From the NCBI GenBank assembly GCA_966212505.1, contig CBIHRS010000024.1, positions 1-64,000 of the forward strand: a stretch of DNA of 64,000 nt. The letters run 5' to 3'. This DNA comes from CAMLIZ01 sp966212505. GTDB taxonomy: Bacteria; Pseudomonadota; Gammaproteobacteria; Burkholderiales; Burkholderiaceae_C. The notes beneath the pieces are model-generated. The model ran no database searches. It was not told where the DNA came from and saw nothing but the letters and a program-made list of their open reading frames with translations. How positions within the stretch are numbered: the stretch's first letter is position 1; the number at the start of each line of letters is the position of its first letter. Made by a program: the position numbers and the translations under genes. Positions 7,480 through 16,407 of the stretch are shown piece after piece.

Positions 7480-8916
7480 ATGACGCAGACCTTCAAGAAC
7501 TACATCAACGGCCGCTGGGTCACCGGCGTGACCATCGGCACCAGCGACAACCCGTCGGACCTGTCCGATGTGGTGGGCGAGTTCGCGCGCGCCGATGCGG
7601 CGCAGACCGAAGAGGCCATCCGCGCCGCGGCCGATGCCCGCGCCTCGTGGGCCGAGAGCACGCCACAGCGCCGCTTCGAGGTGCTGGACTTCATCGGCAG
7701 CGAGATCCTGGCGCGCAAGGACGAGCTGGGCCGGCTGCTGGCGCGCGAGGAGGGCAAGACCTTGCCCGAGGCCGTGGGCGAAACGGCGCGTGCCGGCCAG
7801 ATCTTCAAGTTCTTCGCCGGCGAGGCGCTGCGCATCGCGGGCGAGAAGCTGGCCTCGGTGCGCCCGGGCGTCGACGTGGAGATCACGCGTGAGCCGGTGG
7901 GCGTGGTCGGCCTGATCGCGCCGTGGAACTTCCCGCTCGCGATTCCCGCCTGGAAGATCGCGCCGGCGCTGGCCTACGGCAACACGGTGGTGTTCAAGCC
8001 GGCCGAGCTGGTGCCGGCCTGCGGCGCGGCGCTGGCCGAGATCATCAGCCGCTCGGGCCTGCCGGCCGGCGTGTTCAACCTCGTGATGGGCAGCGGCCGC
8101 ATGGTGGGCCAGACCATCGTCGAGAGTGCGCTGGTCGATGCCATCAGCTTCACCGGCTCGGTGGGCGTGGGCGAGGGCATCCTGAAGGCCGCGATGGCGC
8201 GCCGCGCCAAGGTGCAGCTCGAGATGGGCGGCAAGAACCCGCTGGTGGTGCTGGACGACGCCGACCTCGACCGCGCGGTGGATTGCGCGGTGCAGGGTGC
8301 CTATTTCTCCACCGGCCAGCGCTGCACGGCATCGAGCCGCATCATCGTGCAGGGCGGCATCTACGACCGCTTCATCCGCGCGATGCGCGACCGCACGCAG
8401 TCGCTGGTGGTCGACAACGCGCTCAAGCGCGGCACCGAGATCGGCCCGGTGGTCAGCGAAGCGCAGCTGGAGCAGGACCTCAGCTACGTGGAGATCGGCC
8501 GCCGCGAGGGTGCCGAGTGGCTGTGCGGCGGCGAGCGCCTGCAGCGCGAGACCAAGGGCCACTACATGAGCCCGGCGCTGTTCCTCGCCGAGCCGCAGCA
8601 CCGCATCGCGCGCGAGGAGATCTTCGGCCCGGTGGCCTGCGTGATCCGCGCCAGCGACTACGAGCATGCGCTCGCGCTGGCCAACGACACGCCGTTCGGC
8701 CTGTGCGCCGGCATCTGCACCACCTCGCTGAAGCACGCCACGCATTTCAAGCGCCATGCCAACGTGGGCATGGCCATGGTCAACCTGCCGACGGCCGGCG
8801 TGGACTACCACGTGCCCTTCGGCGGTCGCAAAGGTTCGAGCTACGGCCCGAGGGAGCAGGGGCGCTACGCCGCAGAGTTCTACACCACCGTGAAAACGGC
8901 CTACACCAACGCGTGA
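7480..8916 (+). CDS. 2-oxoglutarate semialdehyde (2,5-dioxovalerate) dehydrogenase
   Basis: This 478-residue NAD(P)-dependent aldehyde dehydrogenase has the catalytic E248 (LEMGGKN) and C282 (GQRCTAS), the FTGS cofactor motif and a typical PWNFPLAIP N-terminal strand. Eleven bases separate it from AraD1. The expected product is 2-oxoglutarate, which would finish the non-phosphorylating route for L-arabinose. ALDH substrates are hard to tell from sequence. The call rests on the AraD1, dehydratase and sugar-transporter neighbours. Confidence 0.83.
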   Translation: MTQTFKNYINGRWVTGVTIGTSDNPSDLSDVVGEFARADAAQTEEAIRAAADARASWAESTPQRRFEVLDFIGSEILARKDELGRLLAREEGKTLPEAVGETARAGQIFKFFAGEALRIAGEKLASVRPGVDVEITREPVGVVGLIAPWNFPLAIPAWKIAPALAYGNTVVFKPAELVPACGAALAEIISRSGLPAGVFNLVMGSGRMVGQTIVESALVDAISFTGSVGVGEGILKAAMARRAKVQLEMGGKNPLVVLDDADLDRAVDCAVQGAYFSTGQRCTASSRIIVQGGIYDRFIRAMRDRTQSLVVDNALKRGTEIGPVVSEAQLEQDLSYVEIGRREGAEWLCGGERLQRETKGHYMSPALFLAEPQHRIAREEIFGPVACVIRASDYEHALALANDTPFGLCAGICTTSLKHATHFKRHANVGMAMVNLPTAGVDYHVPFGGRKGSSYGPREQGRYAAEFYTTVKTAYTNA

Positions 8917-8950
8917 GACGACACACGCAATTCCCCCTAGGAGACATGAC

Positions 8951-10015
8951 GTGAAGATGATCAAGACGATGATGGCGACGCTGGCGCTGGGCGTCGCCGC
9001 GCTGGCGCAGCCGGCGTTCGCGCAGAGCAAGGGTCCGATCGGCATCTCGATGCCCACCAAGTCGTCGGCCCGCTGGATCGCCGACGGCGACAACATGGTC
9101 AAGATCTTCAACGAGCGCGGCTACAAGACCGACCTGCAGTACGCCGAGGACGACATCCCCAACCAGCTGGCGCAGATCGAGAACATGATCACCAAGGGCG
9201 CCAAGGTGCTGGTGATCGCGTCGATCGACGGCACCACGCTGACCGACGTGCTGCAGAAGGCGCACGACAAGGGCATCAAGGTCATCGCCTACGACCGCCT
9301 GATCAAGGGTTCGAAGAACGTCGACTACTACACCACCTTCGACAACTTCCAGGTCGGCGTGCTGCAGGCCAACTCCATCGTCGACAAGCTGGGCCTGAAG
9401 CAGGGCAAGGGCCCGTTCAACATCGAGCTGTTCGGCGGCTCGCCGGACGACAACAACGCCTTCTTCTTCTACAACGGCGCGATGTCGGTGCTCGATCCGT
9501 ACATCAAGAGCGGCAAGCTGGTGGTGCGCTCCAAGCAGATGGGCATGGACAAGGTCGGCACGCTGCGCTGGGACGGCGCGGTGGCCCAGGCCCGCATGGA
9601 CAACCTGCTGTCGGCCTACTACAGCAACGCCCGCGTCGATGCGGTGCTGAGCCCGTACGACGGCCTGTCGATCGGCATCCTGTCGTCGCTCAAGGGCGTG
9701 GGCTACGGCACGCCGAAGCAGCCGATGCCGGTGGTGACCGGCCAGGACGCCGAGATTCCCTCGGTGAAGTCCATCCTCGCCGGCGAGCAGAGCTCCACCG
9801 TGTTCAAGGACACGCGTGAACTGGCCAAGGTCACGGCCGACCTGGTCGATGCGGTGGGCAGCGGCAAGCAGCCGGTGATCAACGACACCAAGACCTACAA
9901 CAACGGCGTCAAGGTGGTGCCCTCGTACCTGCTGAAGCCGGTGGCCGTGGACACCACGAACTGGAAGAAGGTGCTGATCGACAGCGGCTACTACAAGGAA
10001 AGCCAGGTCAAGTAA
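8951..10015 (+). CDS. chvE: Sugar-binding periplasmic protein, ChvE-like
   Basis: This 354-residue type I periplasmic binding protein has a Sec signal peptide ending near ALAQPAFAQ. The mature start IGISMPTKSSARWIADG is typical of ChvE/MmsE, multiple-sugar binding proteins that bind galactose, arabinose, xylose or glucose. Start GTG 8951 is chosen because AGGAGA lies six to seven bases upstream; ATG 8957 would be too far. It sits directly before its ATPase and permease. In Agrobacterium ChvE also signals to VirA. No such partner is seen here, so transport is the likely role. Confidence 0.9.
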   Translation: MKMIKTMMATLALGVAALAQPAFAQSKGPIGISMPTKSSARWIADGDNMVKIFNERGYKTDLQYAEDDIPNQLAQIENMITKGAKVLVIASIDGTTLTDVLQKAHDKGIKVIAYDRLIKGSKNVDYYTTFDNFQVGVLQANSIVDKLGLKQGKGPFNIELFGGSPDDNNAFFFYNGAMSVLDPYIKSGKLVVRSKQMGMDKVGTLRWDGAVAQARMDNLLSAYYSNARVDAVLSPYDGLSIGILSSLKGVGYGTPKQPMPVVTGQDAEIPSVKSILAGEQSSTVFKDTRELAKVTADLVDAVGSGKQPVINDTKTYNNGVKVVPSYLLKPVAVDTTNWKKVLIDSGYYKESQVK

Positions 10016-10031
10016 GCCTGGAGCCAGCGCG

Positions 10032-11591
10032 ATGGACGCCATTCTCGAGATGCGGGGCATCCGCAAGACATTTCCCGGCGTCGTCGCGCTGGACAACGTG
10101 AACCTCACGGTGCGGCGTGGCGAGATCCATGCCGTGGTCGGCGAAAACGGCGCCGGCAAGTCGACCCTGATGAAGGTGCTGAGCGGCGTGTATCCGCACG
10201 GCAGCTATTCGGGCGAGATCCGCTTCGAAGGCCAGGTGCGCGAGTTCGGCGACATCGCCGACAGCGAGCACCTGGGCATCATCATCATCCACCAGGAGCT
10301 GGCGCTGGTGCCGCTGCTGTCGATCGCCGAGAACATCTTTCTCGGCAACGAGCCCGCCACCCGCGGCGTGATCGACTGGGGCACCGCCTTTCGCAAGACG
10401 AAGGAGCTGCTCGCCAAGGTGGGGCTGAAGGAATCGCCCGACACGCTGGTCACGCACCTGGGCGTCGGCAAGCAGCAGCTGGTGGAGATCGCCAAGGCCT
10501 TGTCGAAGCAGGTCAAGCTGCTGATCCTCGACGAGCCCACCGCGAGCCTGAACGAGAGCGACAGCGATGCCCTGCTGGAGCTGCTGCTGGAGTTCAAGCG
10601 CCAGGGCATCTCGTCGATCCTGATCTCGCACAAGCTCAACGAGATCTCCAAGGTGGCCGACTCGATCACCATCCTGCGCGACGGCTCCACCGTCGACACG
10701 CTGGACTGCCGGGCCGAGGCGGTGAGCGAAGACCGCATCATCCGCCACATGGTGGGCCGCGAGCTGGCCGACCGCTACCCCAGGCGCACGCCGCAGATCG
10801 GCGAGACGGTGTTCGAGCTGAAGGACTGGACGGTGCACCACCCTATCCATGCCGAGCGCCAGGTCGTCAAGCGCGTGAACCTGCACGTGCGGCGCGGCGA
10901 GATCGTCGGCATCGCGGGGCTGATGGGGGCCGGACGCACCGAGCTGGCGATGAGCCTGTTCGGCCGCTCCTACGGCCAGCGCATCAGTGGCGAGGTGCGG
11001 CTGCACGGCAAGGCCATCGACACCGGCACGGTGCAGAAGGCCATCCGCCACGGTATCGCCTACGTCACGGAGGACCGCAAGGGCCTGGGGCTGGTGCTCG
11101 AAGACGAGATCCAGCGCAACATCAGCCTCGCGCACCTGAAGGGCGTGTCGAAGAACGGCGTGATCGACCCCGGCCGCGAATACGCGGTGGCGGCCGACTA
11201 CCGCCGCAAGCTCAACATCCGCTGTGCCGACGTGTACCAGCGGGTGGTCAACCTCTCCGGCGGCAACCAGCAGAAGGTCGTGCTCGGCAAGTGGCTGTTC
11301 TCGCAGCCCGAGGTGCTGATCCTCGACGAGCCCACGCGCGGCATCGACGTGGGCGCCAAGTACGAGATCTACTCGATCATGGCCGCGCTCGCCGCCGAGG
11401 GCAAATGCATCGTGATGATCTCGTCCGAGATGCCCGAACTGCTCGGCATGTCCGACCGGATCTACGTGATGAACGAAGGGCGCTTCGTGGCCGAGATGCC
11501 GGCCGCCGAAGCCTCGCAGGAAAAGATCATGCGTGCCATCGTCAAGGCCTCGGAGAAAACACCCGAGCCTGCGCTGGCCGGAGCCCACTAA
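10032..11591 (+). CDS. gguA: Sugar ABC transporter ATP-binding protein, GguA-like
   Basis: This 519-residue protein has two ABC ATPase domains. The first carries a complete Walker A (GENGAGKST, residues 37-45), an LGVGKQQ-type signature region and LLILDEPTA. The second carries a degenerate P-loop region (GLMGAGRTE) and an intact LSGGNQQK signature. This pattern is typical of carbohydrate transporters of the RbsA/XylG/MmsA class. It energises the permease encoded next, one base after its stop. GGAG at 10020-10023 supports the start. Confidence 0.92.
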   Translation: MDAILEMRGIRKTFPGVVALDNVNLTVRRGEIHAVVGENGAGKSTLMKVLSGVYPHGSYSGEIRFEGQVREFGDIADSEHLGIIIIHQELALVPLLSIAENIFLGNEPATRGVIDWGTAFRKTKELLAKVGLKESPDTLVTHLGVGKQQLVEIAKALSKQVKLLILDEPTASLNESDSDALLELLLEFKRQGISSILISHKLNEISKVADSITILRDGSTVDTLDCRAEAVSEDRIIRHMVGRELADRYPRRTPQIGETVFELKDWTVHHPIHAERQVVKRVNLHVRRGEIVGIAGLMGAGRTELAMSLFGRSYGQRISGEVRLHGKAIDTGTVQKAIRHGIAYVTEDRKGLGLVLEDEIQRNISLAHLKGVSKNGVIDPGREYAVAADYRRKLNIRCADVYQRVVNLSGGNQQKVVLGKWLFSQPEVLILDEPTRGIDVGAKYEIYSIMAALAAEGKCIVMISSEMPELLGMSDRIYVMNEGRFVAEMPAAEASQEKIMRAIVKASEKTPEPALAGAH

Positions 11592-11592
11592 C

Positions 11593-12795
11593 ATGGCCCA
11601 AGAACTCACCGCGGCGGGTGCCGCCGCCCCCCAGCCCTTGAAGCCCTCGCTCGGTTTCCTGAAGACCCACCTGCGCGACTACGGCATGCTGCTGTCGCTG
11701 ATCGCGATCATGGCGTTCTTCCAGGTGATGACCGACGGCACGCTGCTCAAGCCGCTGAACCTCACCAACCTCGTCCTGCAGAACAGCTACATCGTCATCA
11801 TGGCGCTGGGCATGCTGCTGGTCATCGTGGCCGGCCACATCGACCTGTCGGTGGGCTCGGTCTGCGGCTTCATCGGCGCCCTCGCGGCCGTGCTGATGGT
11901 GCGCTACGGCTGGCATTTCGTGCCGACCATCGTCGTCAGCCTGCTGGCCGGCGCCATCATCGGTGCGGCCCAGGGCTGGTTCGTCGCGTTCTTCAAGATC
12001 CCGTCGTTCATCGTCACGCTGGCCGGCATGCTGGTGTTCAAGGGCCTGGCGCTGGCGCTGCTGCAGGGCCAGTCGATCGGGCCCTTCCCGCAGGCCTTCC
12101 AGATGCTGAGCTCCGGCTTCATCCCCGATGTGTTCGACGGCGCCGAGCTGCGCTGGACCTCGCTGCTGCTCGGCGTGGTGGTGGCGGTGGCGCTGATCGT
12201 CTCCAAGCTGCGCGAGCGCGCCAACCGGCTGCAGCACGGCATGGAAGACGAGCCCTACCTCTTCTTCATCCTGAAGAACGGCTTCCTCGCGGCCGCGATC
12301 GTGTTCCTGGCCTACCTGATGTCGTCGTACAAGGGGCTGCCCAACGTGCTGATCGTGATGTTCGTGCTGATGCTGGTGTACGACTTCGTCACCAACCGCA
12401 CGACGATCGGCCGGCGCATCTACGCGCTGGGCGGCAACGAGAAGGCGGCGCGGCTGTCGGGCATCAAGACCGACCGGCTGAGCTTCTACACCTTCGTCAA
12501 CATGGGCGTGCTGGCGGCGCTGGCGGGCCTGGTGTTCGCGGCGCGGCTCAACACCGCCACGCCGAAGGCGGGCCTGGGCTTCGAGCTCGACGTGATCGCG
12601 GCCTGCTTCATCGGCGGCGCCTCGGCCTCGGGCGGCGTCGGCAAGGTGATGGGCGCGGTGATCGGCGCCTTCGTGATGGGCGTGATGAACAACGGCATGT
12701 CCATCCTCGGCATCGGCATCGACTACCAGCAGGTCATCAAGGGCCTGGTGCTGCTGGCGGCGGTGTTCGTTGACGTCTACAACAAGAACAAGTGA
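11593..12795 (+). CDS. gguB: Sugar ABC transporter permease, GguB-like
   Basis: This 400-residue polytopic inner-membrane protein has about ten hydrophobic segments. The family signature ALGMLLVIVAGHIDLSVGS follows the third segment, and the C-terminal half contains YALGGNEKAARLSGI and FIGGASASGGVGKVMGA. The length is typical of MmsB/GguB, longer than RbsC. It would form the channel for the ChvE-type binding protein. The translational gap to the ATPase is one base and the gap to dgoK is four bases, so the transporter and the 2-keto-3-deoxy sugar kinase are tightly coupled. Confidence 0.92.
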   Translation: MAQELTAAGAAAPQPLKPSLGFLKTHLRDYGMLLSLIAIMAFFQVMTDGTLLKPLNLTNLVLQNSYIVIMALGMLLVIVAGHIDLSVGSVCGFIGALAAVLMVRYGWHFVPTIVVSLLAGAIIGAAQGWFVAFFKIPSFIVTLAGMLVFKGLALALLQGQSIGPFPQAFQMLSSGFIPDVFDGAELRWTSLLLGVVVAVALIVSKLRERANRLQHGMEDEPYLFFILKNGFLAAAIVFLAYLMSSYKGLPNVLIVMFVLMLVYDFVTNRTTIGRRIYALGGNEKAARLSGIKTDRLSFYTFVNMGVLAALAGLVFAARLNTATPKAGLGFELDVIAACFIGGASASGGVGKVMGAVIGAFVMGVMNNGMSILGIGIDYQQVIKGLVLLAAVFVDVYNKNK

Positions 12796-12799
12796 TCGC

Positions 12800-13723
12800 A
12801 TGAGCGGCAGCTTCATCGGCATCGACTGGGGCACGACGCATCGCCGTGCCACGCTGCTCGATGCGCAGGGCCGCGTGCTGGCGCAGCAGAGCGATGCCGA
12901 CGGCACGCTGGCCTGCGCCGGCCGCTTCAAGGAATCGCTGGCCGCGCTGCTGCGCGGCTGGCCGCAGGCGGATGCGTCGGTGCCGGTGGTGATGTCGGGC
13001 ATGGTCGGCGCGGCCATCGGCTGGCAGGAGGTGCCCTACGTGGATGCCGCCACGCCGCTCACGCAGCTCGGCCGCCAGCTGGTGCCGGTGCGCGATGCGC
13101 CGGCTGGGCGCCGCTGCTTCATCGTGCCGGGCTGCCGCTGGCAGGGCGCCGATGGCGAGGTCGACGTGATGCGCGGCGAGGAGGTGCAGCTGCTCGGCGC
13201 GCTGCAGCTGCTCGGCCCCGAGGCGTCCGACGGGCTCTATGTGCTGCCCGGCACCCACAGCAAGTGGGTGGAGCTGCGCGACGGCCGCGTGCGCTGGCTG
13301 CGCACCTACATGACCGGCGAGCTGTATGCGTTGCTGCGCGAGAAGGGCACGCTGGCCGCGATGATGCAGGCCGGCGACGCCGGCGCCGACCCGCAGATGT
13401 TTTCGCGAGGCGTGGCCGATGTCGGCCAGTTCGCGCTGAGCCATTCGCTGTTCGGCGCACGGGCCCGGGTGGTCACCGGCGCGCTGTCGGCGGTGGCGGC
13501 GTCGGCCTATGTCAGCGGGCTGCTGATCGGTGCCGAGTGGAAGGATCTGGCGCAACTGCCCGAGCGGCCGGCCGCGCCGATCCGCGTGATCGGCGACCCG
13601 CGGCTGGCGGCCCACCACGCGGCCTGCGCGAAGCAGCTCGGCGAAACGGTCGCCGTGATGGACGTCGAGGCGGTGCAGCTGGCGGCGTGGCAGGCCTTGC
13701 GCGAGCAGGGAGGTTTCCAATGA
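12800..13723 (+). CDS. dgoK: 2-dehydro-3-deoxygalactonokinase
   Basis: This 307-residue protein matches the DgoK family, with an N-terminal GIDWGTTHRRA phosphate-binding turn, PVVMSGMVGAAIGWQEVPY, a central LPGTHSKWV and a C-terminal IGDPRLAAHHA. It phosphorylates 2-keto-3-deoxy-D-galactonate at C6, the fourth step of the De Ley-Doudoroff galactose pathway. Its stop overlaps the aldolase start by four bases (ATGA), which implies coupled translation. Its presence shows that the cluster serves a hexose as well as a pentose. Confidence 0.92.
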   Translation: MSGSFIGIDWGTTHRRATLLDAQGRVLAQQSDADGTLACAGRFKESLAALLRGWPQADASVPVVMSGMVGAAIGWQEVPYVDAATPLTQLGRQLVPVRDAPAGRRCFIVPGCRWQGADGEVDVMRGEEVQLLGALQLLGPEASDGLYVLPGTHSKWVELRDGRVRWLRTYMTGELYALLREKGTLAAMMQAGDAGADPQMFSRGVADVGQFALSHSLFGARARVVTGALSAVAASAYVSGLLIGAEWKDLAQLPERPAAPIRVIGDPRLAAHHAACAKQLGETVAVMDVEAVQLAAWQALREQGGFQ

Positions 13724-14352
13724 GCCCCGCGATCTCGTTGCCCGACCCGCCGCTGGTCGCGATCCTGCGCGGGCTGCCGCCCGAACAGGCGGCGGATGTA
13801 GGCCAGGTGCTGTTCGACGCTGGCTTCCGCACGCTCGAGGTGCCGCTGAACCGGCCCGGTGCGCTGCAGAGCATCGAGGTGCTGCGGCGCATGGCGCCGG
13901 CCGGTGCGCTGGTGGGCGCCGGCACCGTCGTCAGCGCGGAGCAGGTCGACCAGGTGGCGGCCGCCGGCGGCCGGCTGATCATCTCGCCGCACTGCGACAC
14001 CGCGGTGATCGCGCGCACCCGCGAACTGGGCCTGTATTCGGCCCCCGGGGTCTTCACCGCTACCGAGGCCTTCACCGCACTGCGCACCGGCGCCCATGCG
14101 CTGAAGCTATTTCCGGCCGAGGCGATGGCGCCGGCCGGCCTGCAGGCACTGGCCACCGTGCTGCCGCCCGGCACGCCGTTGTGGCCGGTGGGCGGCATCA
14201 CGCCCGAGAGCTTCGTCCGCTGGCGCGCGGCGGGCGCCACCGGCTTCGGCATCGGCAGTGCGCTCTACAAGCCCGGGGTGTCGCTGGGCGACCTGCGCGC
14301 CCGGGCGCGGGCTTTCGTCGAGGCCTGGCGCAACCACCCAGATAGGGCATAG
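13720..14352 (+). CDS. dgoA: 2-dehydro-3-deoxy-6-phosphogalactonate aldolase
   Basis: This 210-residue class I aldolase has the KDPG/KDPGal fold. E40 lies in the LEVPLN motif, a GAGTV loop is present, and the Schiff-base lysine K129 lies in HALKLFPAE. It splits KDPGal into pyruvate and glyceraldehyde 3-phosphate. The choice of galacto over gluco substrate rests on the adjacent DgoK and on the LEVPLNRPGA region, which resembles DgoA more than Eda. It is the last catabolic gene of the operon. Confidence 0.9.
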   Translation: MSPAISLPDPPLVAILRGLPPEQAADVGQVLFDAGFRTLEVPLNRPGALQSIEVLRRMAPAGALVGAGTVVSAEQVDQVAAAGGRLIISPHCDTAVIARTRELGLYSAPGVFTATEAFTALRTGAHALKLFPAEAMAPAGLQALATVLPPGTPLWPVGGITPESFVRWRAAGATGFGIGSALYKPGVSLGDLRARARAFVEAWRNHPDRA

Positions 14353-14401
14353 GACTTGCCTGCGCCCGGGGTTAAGCTGCCTCCCGAAAGGACGTGCCCC
14401 C

Positions 14402-14899
14402 ATGAAGCCCACCGTGATCGAACTGTTCGCCCATGCCGCCGAAAGGGCGCGTGATGTCGCGGTGATGATGGATGCGGCGAGGGCCCTCACGGTGCTGGGC
14501 CGCGCCCGGCTCGCCACCGAGCCGGCGGCCGACGGCTCCGGCCTGATCGACACCGAGGTGTTCAGCCTCTATCAAACCGCCGAGCGCCTGGGCCACCATG
14601 TGCGCCAGATGTCGAGCGAGGCGCGCACGCTGCTGGTCACCGCCAAGCAGATGCTCGAAACCCAGCCGCAGCCGGTGGCCACGCCGCACGACTTCCACAA
14701 CGTCTGCGAGATGATGGACCAGGCGATGGCGCGTGCGGTCGAGGCGGTCGACCGGCTCGATGCCATGCGGCTGAGCATGGATGCCGCGGCGGCCACCACC
14801 CGCGGCGATGCCGCCGCCGCCGAACCCACCGACGAGGTGCGGCACGCCACCGACGCGCTGTTTCAGCGCCTGCGCTTCGGCAGCGACGACGTTCGCTGA
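14402..14899 (+). CDS. Hypothetical protein, helical
   Basis: This 165-residue protein is rich in Ala, Met and charged residues and is probably all-helical. No signal peptide, membrane segment or known motif is visible. The central part (about residues 45-125) has heptad-like spacing that could form a coiled coil. The C-terminal third is Ala-rich and low-complexity. AAAGGA lies about 12 bases before ATG 14402. It is followed by a likely terminator at 14956-14981 and so is probably the last gene after the sugar operon or a single unit. I do not recognise a family. Confidence 0.6.
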   Translation: MKPTVIELFAHAAERARDVAVMMDAARALTVLGRARLATEPAADGSGLIDTEVFSLYQTAERLGHHVRQMSSEARTLLVTAKQMLETQPQPVATPHDFHNVCEMMDQAMARAVEAVDRLDAMRLSMDAAAATTRGDAAAAEPTDEVRHATDALFQRLRFGSDDVR

Positions 14900-14955
14900 G
14901 CCTTCCTTCAGCGCCTGCTTCGCGCAGGCACCAAATCTGCCGGTCTTCTCCAGCC

Positions 14956-14981
14956 GGGCCCATGTCCGACGGGCCCTTTTT
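14956..14981 (+). terminator. Intrinsic terminator
   Basis: A six-base stem GGGCCC (14956-14961 with 14971-14976) encloses a nine-base loop and is followed at once by TTTTT. It ends transcription after the hypothetical gene at 14402-14899 and separates it from the CBS-domain gene. Confidence 0.7.
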
Positions 14982-15010
14982 CATCAACCCAGGCTGAGAA
15001 GGAGACCGTG

Positions 15011-15448
15011 ATGAACCAGATTGCCGATGTGATGACGCGAGACGTCCGCACCGTGTCGCCCGACGACATGCTGCAGCGCGCGGCGCAGTGCATGGATGAG
15101 CTCAATGTCGGCGCCGTGCCGGTGTGCGATGGCCACAAGCTCGTCGGCATGGTGACCGACCGCGACATCACCGTGCGCGGCGTGGCCACCGCCAAGCCGG
15201 CCGACAGCACGCCGGTGAGCGAGGTGATGAGCACCAGTGTGCGCTGGTGCTACGAAGACCAGGACATCGACGACGTGCTCGACGAGATGCGCGACGTGCA
15301 GATCCGCCGCGTGCCGGTGGTCAACCGCGAGCACAAGCTGGTGGGCATCGTCGCGCTCGGCGACCTGGCCGAACGCGGCGGCGAGAAGGGCCGTGTCGCC
15401 GAGACGCTGAAGGACATCTCCACGCCATCGCAACCCGACCGCCATTGA
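15011..15448 (+). CDS. CBS-domain pair protein
   Basis: This 145-residue protein consists of two CBS motifs, at about residues 5-60 and 72-130. Each ends in the typical LVGMVTDRDI or LVGIVALGDL strand-helix. Free-standing CBS pairs bind adenine nucleotides and act as energy or stress sensors, but the partner is unknown. ATG 15011 is preferred to GTG 15008 because GGAG at 15001-15004 is then six bases away. It precedes a zinc-knuckle protein and a small heat-shock protein, suggesting a stress-related group. Confidence 0.88.
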   Translation: MNQIADVMTRDVRTVSPDDMLQRAAQCMDELNVGAVPVCDGHKLVGMVTDRDITVRGVATAKPADSTPVSEVMSTSVRWCYEDQDIDDVLDEMRDVQIRRVPVVNREHKLVGIVALGDLAERGGEKGRVAETLKDISTPSQPDRH

Positions 15449-15459
15449 GCCGGGCCTCG

Positions 15460-15669
15460 ATGATGGCGGGCACCGAAGCTCCCACCCCCACGCCGGGCGC
15501 CGCGCCGCTCCAGCCGGCCCATCCGGGCGACGAGGCGCCGGCGGGCGCCCCGGGCATCGGCGAGAACGTCTGCCGCGCCTGCGGCGGCAGCGGCCGCACC
15601 GCACAGGGCCAGCGCTGCCCCGAGTGCGGCGGCAGCGGCAAGGTCAACGTCGGCATCGGCGGCGGATAG
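15460..15669 (+). CDS. Small CxxCxGxG zinc-knuckle protein
   Basis: This protein of about 69 residues has a Pro/Ala-rich N-terminal half, then two copies of the DnaJ-type motif, CRACGGSG and CPECGGSG. The four cysteines could bind one zinc ion, as half of a DnaJ cysteine-rich domain does. No J-domain is present. The start could be ATG 15460 or ATG 15463; no strong ribosome site is visible. It lies 11 bases after the CBS gene and converges with hsp20. A chaperone-accessory role is only a guess. Confidence 0.65.
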   Translation: MMAGTEAPTPTPGAAPLQPAHPGDEAPAGAPGIGENVCRACGGSGRTAQGQRCPECGGSGKVNVGIGGG

Positions 15670-15704
15670 CCGCCGATGCGCGAACTGCCTCCGCGTCCGC
15701 CGCC

Positions 15705-16283
15705 TCAGTGGCGGATGTCGGTGGCAGACGATGGGCCGCCTTCTGCGGAGGGTTGTCCGGCGGACCGGTCATCGCCCGGCTGCATCGCCGGCTGCGATGA
15801 CGCACCCGTGCCGCCGGTGCGCACCTCGATGCGCTGGCTGCGCCGCTGCGCGGCCGTCTTGGGCAGCGTGACGCGCAGCACACCATGCTCGAAGTGCGCC
15901 TGCACCTGGCTCGGGTCCACCGGGAAGGGCAGCCGCAGCGAGCGCTGGAAGGTGCCGTGCGAGCGCTCCATCACATGGAAATTTTTCCGCTCTTCCTGAT
16001 GCTCGGCCTTGCGCTCGCCGCTGATCGTCAGGATGTCGTCGTTCAGCATCACCGACACGTCGTTGGGCGCCACGCCGGGCAGGTCGGCGGTGATCGCGAT
16101 CTCGTTGTCGGTCTCGCTCACGTCCATGTGCGGCACGAGTGCCTGGGCCGCGCCGCCAGCGCCACGCGCAGACGGCAGTCCGCCGCCGCGCCACATGTTG
16201 TCGAACAGCTGGTCCACCTCGTGGCGCAGCATCTGGAACGGGTCGCTGCCATAGCCGTAAGGGGTGAGGGATCCTCTTGCCAT
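15705..16283 (-). CDS. Small heat-shock protein, Hsp20/alpha-crystallin family
   Basis: This 192-residue protein has an alpha-crystallin domain at about residues 50-150. Typical strands are present: VSETDNEIAITADLPGV, LTISGERK and FQRSLRLPFPVD, ending with HGVLRVTLPK. A C-terminal extension of about 40 residues rich in Gln, Gly and Ser follows. It is an ATP-independent holdase for unfolding proteins. AAAGGAG precedes the start. It is divergent from the host-attachment-family gene across 124 bases that hold a GGGTTGC/GCAACCC inverted repeat (16303-16331). I could not identify a clear sigma-32 promoter. Confidence 0.92.
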   Translation of the reverse strand: MARGSLTPYGYGSDPFQMLRHEVDQLFDNMWRGGGLPSARGAGGAAQALVPHMDVSETDNEIAITADLPGVAPNDVSVMLNDDILTISGERKAEHQEERKNFHVMERSHGTFQRSLRLPFPVDPSQVQAHFEHGVLRVTLPKTAAQRRSQRIEVRTGGTGASSQPAMQPGDDRSAGQPSAEGGPSSATDIRH

Positions 16284-16407
16284 CACGTGCTCCTTTCTTC
16301 GCGGGTTGCGGGGTTCCTGGCGCGGCAACCCCCATTCCCAGCGCCTGCCGGGTGGCACCGCAGTTGCCGCGCCCACAGCAGCCACAACAGCGCAGAAGGA
16401 GCAAGCA

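Noticed and set aside
16303..16331. CIRCE or heat-shock operator between hsp20 and the host-attachment gene
   Set aside because: The GGGTTGC/GCAACCC repeat does not match the CIRCE consensus, and the spacing to either start gives no clear promoter.
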